In this document: one piece after another, positions 57,180 to 64,000 of the stretch
Numbering within the stretch: position 1 is the first letter of the stretch
Layout of the letters: the number at the start of each line of letters is the position of its first letter
Assembly: GCF_002220775.1 (NCBI RefSeq)
Contig: NZ_CP019685.1
Span: 1,054,001-1,118,000, forward strand
DNA from: Campylobacter sputorum
Lineage (GTDB): Bacteria; Campylobacterota; Campylobacteria; Campylobacterales; Campylobacteraceae
Length of the DNA: 64,000 bases
Direction of reading: 5' to 3'
Program-made: the position numbers and the translations under genes
The notes under the pieces: generated by a model
Seen by the model: the letters and a program-made list of their open reading frames with translations, nothing else
The model's database searches: none
What the model was told of the DNA's origin: nothing

Positions 57180-57641
57180 TCAAATTAAACTTATCAAATC
57201 AAATAAAGTAAAATTTGATGAGTTATTTTTAGAATTAATATTTTGGGCTTTTTCTAAAATTGCATTATTTTGAAATTTGGCTAACAACTCTTTTTTATAA
57301 TCATCAAGCGAATCTTCTAAAATCTTATTTAAATCAGCAATCTTATCTTTGCTAAGATTTTTAGTATCATTAAGTCCTAACAACTCTTTTAACTCTTGCC
57401 TTTTTTGTTCAATTTTTTCATTTATTTTTTCAGCATTAAGAATATTTAAAAAAGCATAAGAGCCATACTTTGTAAGCCTATCTCGAAACTCTTCAACACT
57501 GCCTATCTTTGAATCATCAGATAGTTTTTGATTTTGAGATACTAAAGCTTTAGATAACTCTTGATCAAAATCACCAATTCTAGCACTATTTGCTACAGTA
57601 CCTAATGTAGATATTATGGAATTTATATCTTCTATTTTCAT
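57180..57641 (-). CDS. Unknown soluble helical protein
   Basis: I do not recognise a family. The 153 residues have no signal peptide or membrane segment. They are rich in Lys, Glu, Asp and Asn, with a likely coiled coil at about 70-125 (EKINEKIEQKRQELKELLG and LNKILEDSLDDYKKELLAK). The N-terminus (MKIEDINSIISTLGTVANSA) is less charged and the end is hydrophobic (SNFTLFDLISLI). AAAGGAG precedes the ATG. It lies 27 bases after hemH and converges on the flagellar operon; a motility link is only a guess. Confidence 0.7.
   Translation of the reverse strand: MKIEDINSIISTLGTVANSARIGDFDQELSKALVSQNQKLSDDSKIGSVEEFRDRLTKYGSYAFLNILNAEKINEKIEQKRQELKELLGLNDTKNLSKDKIADLNKILEDSLDDYKKELLAKFQNNAILEKAQNINSKNNSSNFTLFDLISLI
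57188..57230 (+). terminator. Terminator of flgB-pbp, inside the convergent gene
   Basis: AACTTATCAAAT, a 13-base loop, ATTTGATGAGTT, then ATTTTT on the plus strand. The 12-base stem has one T-G pair. It starts 10 bases after the pbp stop, where there is only a 1-base gap, so it lies entirely in the last codons of the convergent 57180-57641 gene. Confidence 0.65.
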
Positions 57642-57668
57642 AAATTCTCCTTTAGCTAAGGTACTATT

Positions 57669-58613
57669 TCATAAGCAAAAAGTATTCCTTGTTATAGTGT
57701 CTATAAACTTTGCAAAATCATCTCTATTATTTGGACACCCAATAACATCAAAAAACTCATAATTTAGCTCTTTTGCAAGTTTTTTATATTCTATATCTAT
57801 CTCAAAAATTGTTTCTGAGTTGTCTATACAAAATGCAATTGGAAAAACTATGACTTTTTTATGAGTTAATTCTTTCATAACATCAACTATATTTGGAGCG
57901 AGCCATTTAACAGGACCTAATTTTGACTGATATGCAAGCTTTATATCTTTAAAAATAACACCATTTTCTTGAAGTTTTTTAGATAATATACAAACATGAT
58001 CTTGTATGTGTTTTTCATATAAATCACCATTTTGTATTATCTTTATAGGCAAAGAGTGTGCAGAAAATATCAACACAATATCTTGTGTATTTAAATTTTT
58101 AGATTTTATTTTTTCTATAATTAAATTTAAAATTACATCATTATAAAGATTATTTTCGTAAAAATATGGAATTTGAGTTATTTTTTGATTTAATCCAAGT
58201 TCCCCCATAGCACATTTAATATCATCAACACTTGATAAAATTGTGGTGCTAGAATGATGAGGATAAAGCGGAAGCAAAATAAACTCATCTGCATCTTTGT
58301 ATTTTTTTAGCACATCTTTGGCAAAAGGCGGAGTGTAGTTCATTATAAAATCAACTTCATAATCACTATTTTTAAGTTTTTTAACAAGACTTGAAGTAAT
58401 ATCACAAATAGGAGATTTGCCCCCTATCATCTCATAGTTTTTTTTAGCTTCTTTTTTTCTAAAACTAACTATCATATAAGCTATAAATTTTCTAAGAAGA
58501 TTACTTTTTACACTTATTATATATTTATCATTAAACATATTTTTTAAAAATACACAAACTTCATCTAAATTTGAAGGACCACCCATATTTAAAAGAAATA
58601 AAACTTTTTTCAT
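57669..58613 (-). CDS. hemH: Ferrochelatase
   Basis: Inserts Fe2+ into protoporphyrin IX, the last step of protoheme synthesis. The 314 residues have LLNMGGPSNLDEV at the N-terminus, LLPLYPHHSSTTILS near 118, FSAHSLPIKI near 176 (catalytic His) and FCIDNSETIFEIDIEYK near 252 with the glutamate of the signature. Overlaps the upstream oxidoreductase-like gene by four bases. Confidence 0.94.
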   Translation of the reverse strand: MKKVLFLLNMGGPSNLDEVCVFLKNMFNDKYIISVKSNLLRKFIAYMIVSFRKKEAKKNYEMIGGKSPICDITSSLVKKLKNSDYEVDFIMNYTPPFAKDVLKKYKDADEFILLPLYPHHSSTTILSSVDDIKCAMGELGLNQKITQIPYFYENNLYNDVILNLIIEKIKSKNLNTQDIVLIFSAHSLPIKIIQNGDLYEKHIQDHVCILSKKLQENGVIFKDIKLAYQSKLGPVKWLAPNIVDVMKELTHKKVIVFPIAFCIDNSETIFEIDIEYKKLAKELNYEFFDVIGCPNNRDDFAKFIDTITRNTFCL

Positions 58614-59500
58614 AAAATCACTTTCGATATTGCTATGGAATCTTTTATACTAACTAAATTTCCTATATCGCCGCTCATACAATATTTAAAAAATTCACTA
58701 TTTTGAAATCTAATTGACATATCTTCATTATCAACTCTTAAATTTATAAGTCCCCTATCGTCCATTTTTCTAAGGTTAAATGCAATCAAATCAGCCATAT
58801 AATGCCCACTAGAGCAAGAAATTTCTATACAAAATCTATCTATTTTATAATTCCATGAGTTGGTTATGCTACAAATTATTCCATTTGTTGTTTTTGTTTT
58901 AGCACATAAAACATCTTCTATGTCTTTATCTTTTATACTATTTGTAGATACACAAAACTCTGATATTTCCGATGAAGAAATGTATCTTATAAGATCCAAA
59001 TCGCTGATTGTAATAGACATTTTTATACCACCAAAAGTATCTTTAGGATAAGTAGAAGAATGTATGATATTTATACTATAAATTTGCTCTTCTTTTTTTA
59101 AAGCCTGTTTTAGTGATATTATAGCTGGATTAAATCTAGTGTTGTAACCAATGCAAACCTTTAGATTATTTTCTTTTGCAATGTAAGCCATCTCATTTAT
59201 ATCTCCCATATTAGTAGATAATGGTGCATGTATTAAAAAATTTTTAGCATACTTTTGACATTGTAAAAAAGTTTTTTTACGCATATTAGCAGGAGCAGTT
59301 ATAATAAGTGCTTCTGGCGAGTGATACGAATATAACTCATCTACGCTTTGATATATTTGAGTTTTTATATCTGGTAAATTTTTTGAACTATCTTGTTTAG
59401 AAATTCCAACAAGCTCAAAATAATCAGAACGCCTAAGATCACTATAATAACTCTTTGTTATATCTTCAAAACCTACAATAGCGACTTTTATCTTATCCAA
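58610..59500 (-). CDS. Gfo/Idh/MocA-like protein with altered motifs
   Basis: The fold of this family is clear: a Rossmann half (1-115) and a C-terminal alpha/beta half over 296 residues, with VCIGYNTRFNPAIISLKQAL (113-132). But the NAD loop is VGFEDITKSYYSDL (9-22), lacking GxGxxG, and the hallmark EKP is HAP (91-93, LIHAPLS). The lysine of EKP is catalytic in active members, so this protein may not be a dehydrogenase. It overlaps hemH by four bases, so it is co-translated with ferrochelatase. Role unknown. Confidence 0.75.
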   Translation of the reverse strand: MDKIKVAIVGFEDITKSYYSDLRRSDYFELVGISKQDSSKNLPDIKTQIYQSVDELYSYHSPEALIITAPANMRKKTFLQCQKYAKNFLIHAPLSTNMGDINEMAYIAKENNLKVCIGYNTRFNPAIISLKQALKKEEQIYSINIIHSSTYPKDTFGGIKMSITISDLDLIRYISSSEISEFCVSTNSIKDKDIEDVLCAKTKTTNGIICSITNSWNYKIDRFCIEISCSSGHYMADLIAFNLRKMDDRGLINLRVDNEDMSIRFQNSEFFKYCMSGDIGNLVSIKDSIAISKVIL

Positions 59501-59568
59501 AAAATTTCCTTAATAAAAGCGATATAAATAAATTTAAGAGCAAGACTTACTCATCCGAAAACAACAAA

Positions 59569-59793
59569 TTACTTATTTTCCTTTTCATAATTAGAAAGAA
59601 TTGCATATGCTTCATCTTTTAAAAGAAGTTTCTCTTTTTTAAGTTTATCAAGTTCAAAATTATCCATATGCTCTCTACCCTCTGTAACATCTTTGATCTT
59701 TTGGTCAAGATCATTATGACGATCAAAAATTTTTGCAAAGTGTGCATCTTTATTTTTTAGCTCAGTTATAAGCTCTCTATACTCATGAAACAT
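59569..59793 (-). CDS. YdcH-like DUF465 protein
   Basis: Small (74 residues) all-helical protein of a widespread unknown family. FHEYRELITELKNKDAHFAK (2-21) and FDRHNDLDQKIKDVTEGRE (23-41) are the DUF465 hairpin, ending LKKEKLLLKDEAYAIL. AAGGAG precedes the ATG. Between argJ and the hemH unit with gaps of about 70 bases on each side, so it is probably its own unit. Confidence 0.88.
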   Translation of the reverse strand: MFHEYRELITELKNKDAHFAKIFDRHNDLDQKIKDVTEGREHMDNFELDKLKKEKLLLKDEAYAILSNYEKENK

Positions 59794-59862
59794 AATATCT
59801 CCTTAAAATAAAATTATTATTTGTCTAGCATTTTATCTATTCAAGACTTAAAACTACTTTTA

Positions 59863-61047
59863 TTATGATCTATAATCTGAATTTATATCTACATATTTAT
59901 GACCTAAATCACATCCATAAGTCTCAAATTTACCTTCTCCTATTCCTAAATCGCAGCTTATCTTGTAACTTGATTTTTTCATTATATTATGAGCTAAATT
60001 TTCTCTTTGCTCATCTAACTGAGGTAAATCCTTGCTAAAAACTACAACTTCATCATATTTTATAACTAAATTTTCTTCTTTACACTCTACTTTGCTAGCA
60101 CCTATGGTTGAAGCTATTCTTCCCCAATTTGGATCTTCTCCAAAAATCGCAGTTTTTACAAGAAGTGAATTTGAAAGAGCTTTTGCAGCGATTTCTGCTT
60201 CTTCATCGTTTTTTGCCCCACTTACACTAAACGATACAACTTTTTTGGAACCCTCTCCATCTTGAACAAGATATAATGCCATCTGTTTTGTTATCAAATT
60301 TATAACTTCTCTAAAAGCTACTTTATCATAAAATTCAGTTTTTCTTGAAGTAAGCAACATTAAAGTATCGTTTGTGGATGTATCGCCATCTACACTAATA
60401 GCATTAAAACTATGCTTAACGCTACCAAATAAAATTTCATCCATATCTTCTTTTGGAACATTTGCATCTGTTAGTATAAAACAAAGCATAGTTGCAAAAG
60501 CTGGATTTATCATACCCGCACCTTTGCAAATAGCAGCAACATTAAAATATCCGCCATTTTCAAGCTCAACCCTAAAAGCCAGCTCTTTTTTAAAACTATC
60601 TGTTGTCATAATTGCCTTAGCTACACCATTGCTATCTTTTGAGTTAAAATCCATCTTATCAAATGCAGATATGATTTTTGCGTTATCTAGTCTATATCCT
60701 ATAACACCAGTTGAACTCATTATAGGATTTATCAAATTTATCTTTTGTGATAAGTTTTCAAAAATAAAATTTATATCATCAATTCCGTTTTGTCCTGTCA
60801 TAGCATTTGCATTTTTTGAGTTTAAAAGTATAAAATTTGTTTTAAAATTTTTTGGATAATTTAAAAAATGCCTAATAGGAGCTGCTTTAAATTTATTATT
60901 AGTAAAAACAGCACTTACATCATAAGCCTCATCACTTCTTATAAATCCTAAATCATTTGAATCTTTTTTAAAACCAGCATTTACTCCACCAAAACAAAAA
61001 CCATCTACATTTTCAAGTCCATTTTTTAAAGAAATTATATCAAACAT
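59863..61047 (-). CDS. argJ: Glutamate N-acetyltransferase / amino-acid acetyltransferase ArgJ
   Basis: Recycles the acetyl group in arginine synthesis, moving it from N-acetylornithine to glutamate; bifunctional forms also use acetyl-CoA. The 394-residue precursor self-cleaves before Thr186 (NPAFA then TMLCF), following the KGAGMINP segment. GEDPNWGRIASTIGA near 307 is another family mark. Overlaps the channel gene by eight bases. It supports the supply of arginine for SpeA. Confidence 0.94.
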   Translation of the reverse strand: MFDIISLKNGLENVDGFCFGGVNAGFKKDSNDLGFIRSDEAYDVSAVFTNNKFKAAPIRHFLNYPKNFKTNFILLNSKNANAMTGQNGIDDINFIFENLSQKINLINPIMSSTGVIGYRLDNAKIISAFDKMDFNSKDSNGVAKAIMTTDSFKKELAFRVELENGGYFNVAAICKGAGMINPAFATMLCFILTDANVPKEDMDEILFGSVKHSFNAISVDGDTSTNDTLMLLTSRKTEFYDKVAFREVINLITKQMALYLVQDGEGSKKVVSFSVSGAKNDEEAEIAAKALSNSLLVKTAIFGEDPNWGRIASTIGASKVECKEENLVIKYDEVVVFSKDLPQLDEQRENLAHNIMKKSSYKISCDLGIGEGKFETYGCDLGHKYVDINSDYRS

Positions 61048-62167
61048 ATTTCAACTCCTCTGGCATATATTTGCTTCTTATGACTCTTTTAGTCATCCTT
61101 ATACCATCTGCTGTACCTATTACAAGAAGTTTAGAGCCAGTTCCTATCAAAATATCATCTTTTGGCATAGGCATAAATTTATTATTTTGATCTTTTATGC
61201 CTACTATATTTGCACTTGCTAGCTCTTTTAAATGAGTATCTTTTAGTCTTTTAAATCTAATCCAAGAATAATCAGGCACTAAAATCTCTTCTATATCTAT
61301 AGGTGAGCCTTTTTTATACAAAAATTCTTCAAGCATATTTTCCATATCAGGCCTAACACTTACAGCACTAAGTCTTTGTGCAACTAGCTTAGTCGGCGTT
61401 ACAACAGAATTTGCCCCAAGTTTTTTAAGCTTTACGGTGTCGTCCTCATTGTTTGCTGTACTCATTATAAAATACTCTTCTCTACCAAGCTCTTTTTCAT
61501 ACAACCTTGCTGTTGTAATAATTGCTATATTATCAGCTATATTTTCACTAAGGGCAATCAGTCCCTTTGCACTTGAAAAATGTGTCTTTTTAAGAGCAAT
61601 TTCTGTATGCGGTGCAGCTTTTATATAGTAAGGATACTTATACTTTTCTGCCAAATCTCCCAAGTCATCCCTTTCATCAACCACAACAAAAGGTATATGG
61701 TTTTCCCTAAACTGCTTTGTAAGTTCTATAGTATAGTTATTGTGATAACAAATAACAAAATGTTTTTTTAATCTAGCTATATCATTTATCATCTTTCTTT
61801 CCTTAAAAACATTTATAAGCGATCCTTTTTTTAACACCTCTATAACAAGACCTATAGAAAATGAAAAAACAGCAAATCCAGTGAAAATAAGTGCTATTGT
61901 GAAGAGTCTTCCAGCTGGCGATATATAATCAACTTCCGTAAAACCAACCGTTGTAAAGGTCATACCAGCTTGATAAATCCCATCTATCAAAGAAAAATCG
62001 TTGATAACAACATATCCTAATGCCCCAAACATAAGCATCAGGATAACTGCTATCAAAGGAAGACGAAAAAAGCGTAGTTGTTCGTATAGTTCTGTATTTA
62101 AATCTACTTCTGGCTTTGAAGAATCAGACCAGTTGAGGAATTTTTTTATCTTTTCTAGTAAAGACAT
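61040..62167 (-). CDS. Two-helix K+ channel with RCK domain
   Basis: Tetrameric potassium channel. Two membrane helices (about 36-56 and 88-112) flank a pore with selectivity filter Thr73-Val-Gly-Phe76 in MTFTTVGFTEVD. A cytoplasmic RCK_N (about 135-260) and RCK_C (about 285-365, GTGSKLLVIGTAD) follow. The RCK_N start is HFVICYHNNYTIEL, without GxGxxG, so NAD binding may be lost. It resembles the KchA type known from Helicobacter pylori. Between rpmB (25-base gap) and argJ (8-base overlap). Confidence 0.88.
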   Translation of the reverse strand: MSLLEKIKKFLNWSDSSKPEVDLNTELYEQLRFFRLPLIAVILMLMFGALGYVVINDFSLIDGIYQAGMTFTTVGFTEVDYISPAGRLFTIALIFTGFAVFSFSIGLVIEVLKKGSLINVFKERKMINDIARLKKHFVICYHNNYTIELTKQFRENHIPFVVVDERDDLGDLAEKYKYPYYIKAAPHTEIALKKTHFSSAKGLIALSENIADNIAIITTARLYEKELGREEYFIMSTANNEDDTVKLKKLGANSVVTPTKLVAQRLSAVSVRPDMENMLEEFLYKKGSPIDIEEILVPDYSWIRFKRLKDTHLKELASANIVGIKDQNNKFMPMPKDDILIGTGSKLLVIGTADGIRMTKRVIRSKYMPEELKYV

Positions 62168-62192
62168 CTACTCCTCTTTTAAATTTATTTTA

Positions 62193-62384
62193 TTATTTTG
62201 AATGTTTTTTCATAGTTCTAATAGTAGAAGCAGCAACTTTGATTCTTCTAGTTGTTCCATCTTCTAAAGTAACACGGATAGAGCGTAAATTTGGCATAAA
62301 TCTTCTTTTGCTTTTATTGTTAGCATGACTTACACTATTTCCAACCATAGGACCTTTTCCTGTTATTGCACATCTTTTTGACAT
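62193..62384 (-). CDS. rpmB: 50S ribosomal protein L28
   Basis: Large-subunit protein. The 63 residues start [20 protein letters not shown] and have [16 protein letters not shown], both standard for L28; AAGGAAAAACT precedes the ATG. First of a unit rpmB - K+ channel - argJ. Confidence 0.96.
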   Translation of the reverse strand: MSKRCAITGKGPMVGNSVSHANNKSKRRFMPNLRSIRVTLEDGTTRRIKVAASTIRTMKKHSK

Positions 62385-62417
62385 AGTTTTTCCTTAATCT
62401 AATAAAATAAACTTGCA

Positions 62418-62423
62418 ATTATA
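62418..62423 (-). promoter_or_regulatory. Extended -10 promoter for rpmB-channel-argJ
   Basis: On the minus strand TATGATATAAT holds TG, one base, TATAAT, 33 bases before the rpmB ATG. Confidence 0.6.
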
Positions 62424-62491
62424 TCATAATAAACAAAATATTTACTTAAATTTACTTTTATAAATTTATTTAATTTAAAAGATTTTATAGG

Positions 62492-62497
62492 TAAAAT
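62492..62497 (+). promoter_or_regulatory. -10 box for the STAS/CheX gene
   Basis: TAAAAT after TAGG, 31 bases before the ATG. No -35; no sigma-28 or sigma-54 motif seen. Confidence 0.4.
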
Positions 62498-62528
62498 ACA
62501 AAACAAATTTATTAAAGAAAGTGAAAAT

Positions 62529-63893
62529 ATGACCCCTGTATTAAAAAATAGCGTTGCTATTTTTTCTCCTATTGGTTTTATTGATGGTGCAATGTCAAAA
62601 ACCATAATAGACTCTAATGATATACTTTATCTAAAAGAAAAAATGCCAGTTTGTGTATTTATTTCATTTAAAAAAGTAATTTTTTTTAATAAAATCGGAT
62701 TTAACAATATAATAAACACATTGCTAAATATAAAAGAAGAACTAAAAATCAGCATAGGGCTTTGTGACTATAATGAAAAAATGTTTAAATCTTTTTTTGA
62801 TATGTCTGATCAAAGTATAAATTATTCTTTATTTGAAACACTTGAAGTGGGAATGCTTTTTTATGATAAATCAAACGAAAATAAAAAAAAGGTTTTAATA
62901 TATACAGATAGCCAAAAGCAAAATGCTAAAATAGCCCTAAGCCTTGCTCAAAAAGGACACGATGTTCATATAGCAAAAAATGTTGATGATTTTAAAAATA
63001 TGCAAAAAGATTTTGACCATATTTTGAGTATGACACATATTATGAATTATGAAAAAAATACACAAATATACATAAAAGATAATGTTGTTGTGTATAATCT
63101 TAATGGTTATTTAGATTCCAGTTTTGCTGAAAATTTTGATAAAAAATATTATGAGAATTTAATTAAAGTTGGGTTTAAATATTTTATTTTTGATGGAACA
63201 AATATACCATCTTTTAACGTATATGGAACAGCCTTTTTAGCAAGTCTTTCTGTCTTAAGTGCAGAATATGGCGTAGTAATAGCAATTTGTAATATAAAAA
63301 ATATAACTCAAGCCCTAAAAAATGAGCTTGAAGATGGCGGAATTTTAGTTTATGATTCTATGGAAGATTTTTATAATGATGAAAGCACAATAAGTGGCGG
63401 TGCAGGAATGCTTAGCAATAAAATAAACAACATTGGTAAAAATTTAATAGAAACACTACCAAATATAATAAGCATTATAAGCTCATCAATATCTTCTATT
63501 TTAAAAACACAAATTACAAAAAAACAAGCATCATTAATACCATTTAGTGCAAAAGGTTTTGAAGATTACATAGGTGCATATATAGCATTTTATGGTGATA
63601 TTGATGGAAAATTGCTCTTATGTACAAGCGAAAATTGCGCCAAAGAAATTTGCAAAGTTTTACTAGATGAAAATCAAAATGAAAGAAGTGATATAGCAGT
63701 AGCATTAGCAGAATTTATGGATATAATAGGTGAAAATATACTTTTGATGTTTAATGAAAAAAAACAAAAAGTAGAAATTACAATGTCAAGAAGTATAACA
63801 AACATCAAGGAATTTGAAGCAAATAAAAGCAAAGGCGCTTTTTTAGAACTTGATATAAGCGGAAAAAGTTGTATTGTATTTTTAAATAAATAA
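62529..63893 (+). CDS. STAS / receiver-like / STAS / CheX-like protein
   Basis: A 454-residue cytoplasmic protein whose parts I read as: STAS-like (about 8-112), a short receiver-like stretch without phospho-Asp (121-171, KVLIYTDSQKQNAKIALSLA), a clear STAS (183-284, with IFDGTNIPSFNVYGTAFLAS), a hydrophobic linker (300-328) and a CheX/CheC-like C-terminus (330-454). The phosphatase motif ExxN reads Glu395-F-M-Asp398 in AEFMDIIGEN, with Asn replaced by Asp. CheX dephosphorylates CheY-P; STAS domains bind partners. A role in chemotaxis is an inference from the fold. It precedes rpe by nine bases. Confidence 0.7.
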   Translation: MTPVLKNSVAIFSPIGFIDGAMSKTIIDSNDILYLKEKMPVCVFISFKKVIFFNKIGFNNIINTLLNIKEELKISIGLCDYNEKMFKSFFDMSDQSINYSLFETLEVGMLFYDKSNENKKKVLIYTDSQKQNAKIALSLAQKGHDVHIAKNVDDFKNMQKDFDHILSMTHIMNYEKNTQIYIKDNVVVYNLNGYLDSSFAENFDKKYYENLIKVGFKYFIFDGTNIPSFNVYGTAFLASLSVLSAEYGVVIAICNIKNITQALKNELEDGGILVYDSMEDFYNDESTISGGAGMLSNKINNIGKNLIETLPNIISIISSSISSILKTQITKKQASLIPFSAKGFEDYIGAYIAFYGDIDGKLLLCTSENCAKEICKVLLDENQNERSDIAVALAEFMDIIGENILLMFNEKKQKVEITMSRSITNIKEFEANKSKGAFLELDISGKSCIVFLNK

Positions 63894-63902
63894 AGGAAAA
63901 TA

Positions 63903-64000
63903 ATGTATGTAGCACCAAGTATTCTCTCGGCTGATTTTGGAAATTTAAGCAGTGATATAAAAAAAGTTTGTGAAGCTGGAGCTGATCTTTTGCATATAGA
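63903..64000 (+). CDS. rpe: Ribulose-phosphate 3-epimerase, 5' part
   Basis: Interconverts ribulose- and xylulose-5-phosphate. Only 32 codons are in the window: MYVAPSILSADFGNLSSDIK then KVCEAGADLLHI, the invariant N-terminus with the Ser7 and LSADF motif. AAAGGAAAA precedes the ATG. It runs off the right end; probably co-transcribed with the gene before it. Confidence 0.93.
   Translation, partial: MYVAPSILSADFGNLSSDIKKVCEAGADLLHI

Noticed and set aside
60374-60859. 161-codon open frame antisense to argJ
   Set aside because: Mirror of a well-conserved gene with intact catalytic site; no promoter or ribosome site on that strand.

Overview
The window reads as one ordinary, gene-dense stretch of a low-G+C (roughly 30% by eye) Campylobacter chromosome. 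Evidence for the genus: the sucCD-oorDABC order, hrcA-grpE-dnaK, an rpsL-rpsG-fusA block, fliW beside proC, a flgB-flgC-fliE operon that continues into a class B penicillin-binding protein, promoters that mostly show only a -10 box, and a GG-N10-GC sigma-54 promoter before flgB. The flagellar genes argue against the non-flagellated species; the exact species cannot be named from sequence alone. I see no insertion sequence, prophage, CRISPR array or integrated island.

Layout. 1-2937: fusA (3' end outside the window), rpsG, rpsL. 3024-7067: nhaA, then an agmatine-to-putrescine operon (aguA, a FieF-type metal exporter, aguB). 7068-7414: non-coding, with a duplicated ~50-bp segment and a possible gene-tail relic. 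7415-9400: a chemoreceptor whose promoter has a run of eight G between a perfect -35 and a perfect -10. 9599-12849: dnaK, grpE, hrcA behind a CIRCE-like operator. 13136-13554: a small HTH protein and a 57-residue basic protein. 13589-18465: 2-oxoglutarate:acceptor oxidoreductase and succinyl-CoA synthetase. 18613-26997: an ankyrin protein, a MacAB-TolC-type export system, sixA, a DUF455 ferritin-like protein, a rhomboid protease and an NlpC/P60 lipoprotein.

27124-37728 (+): murA-moeA-flgA-ubiX, coaD-tmk-hisS-speA-cysE, a membrane protein, and an aspartate aminotransferase. 37779-38919 (-): fliW-proC. 39062-42117 (+): bamD-lon, then tRNA-Phe and a dicarboxylate/amino-acid symporter. 44194-54101 (+): ten overlapping or abutting genes from fliL to pgsA. 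54180-57178 (+): flgB-flgC-fliE-pbp. 57180-62384 (-): a Gfo/Idh-like protein, hemH and an unknown protein; then ydcH, argJ, a K+ channel and rpmB. 62529-64000 (+): a STAS / receiver-like / STAS / CheX-like protein and the start of rpe.

How it fits together: speA makes agmatine, and aguA and aguB turn it into putrescine. OorDABC and SucCD form the lower oxidative TCA branch. MurA, MurJ, the PBP, BamD, the MsbA-like ABC protein and PgsA build the envelope. FlgA, FliL, FlgBC, FliE, FliW, the chemoreceptor and the CheX-like protein belong to motility. The most notable signals are the candidate phase-variable chemoreceptor promoter (9454-9480), the STAS/CheX protein (62529-63893), the sigma-54 promoter that appears to drive a cell-wall transpeptidase together with flagellar rod genes, and the probably leaderless HTH/microprotein pair at 13136-13554.
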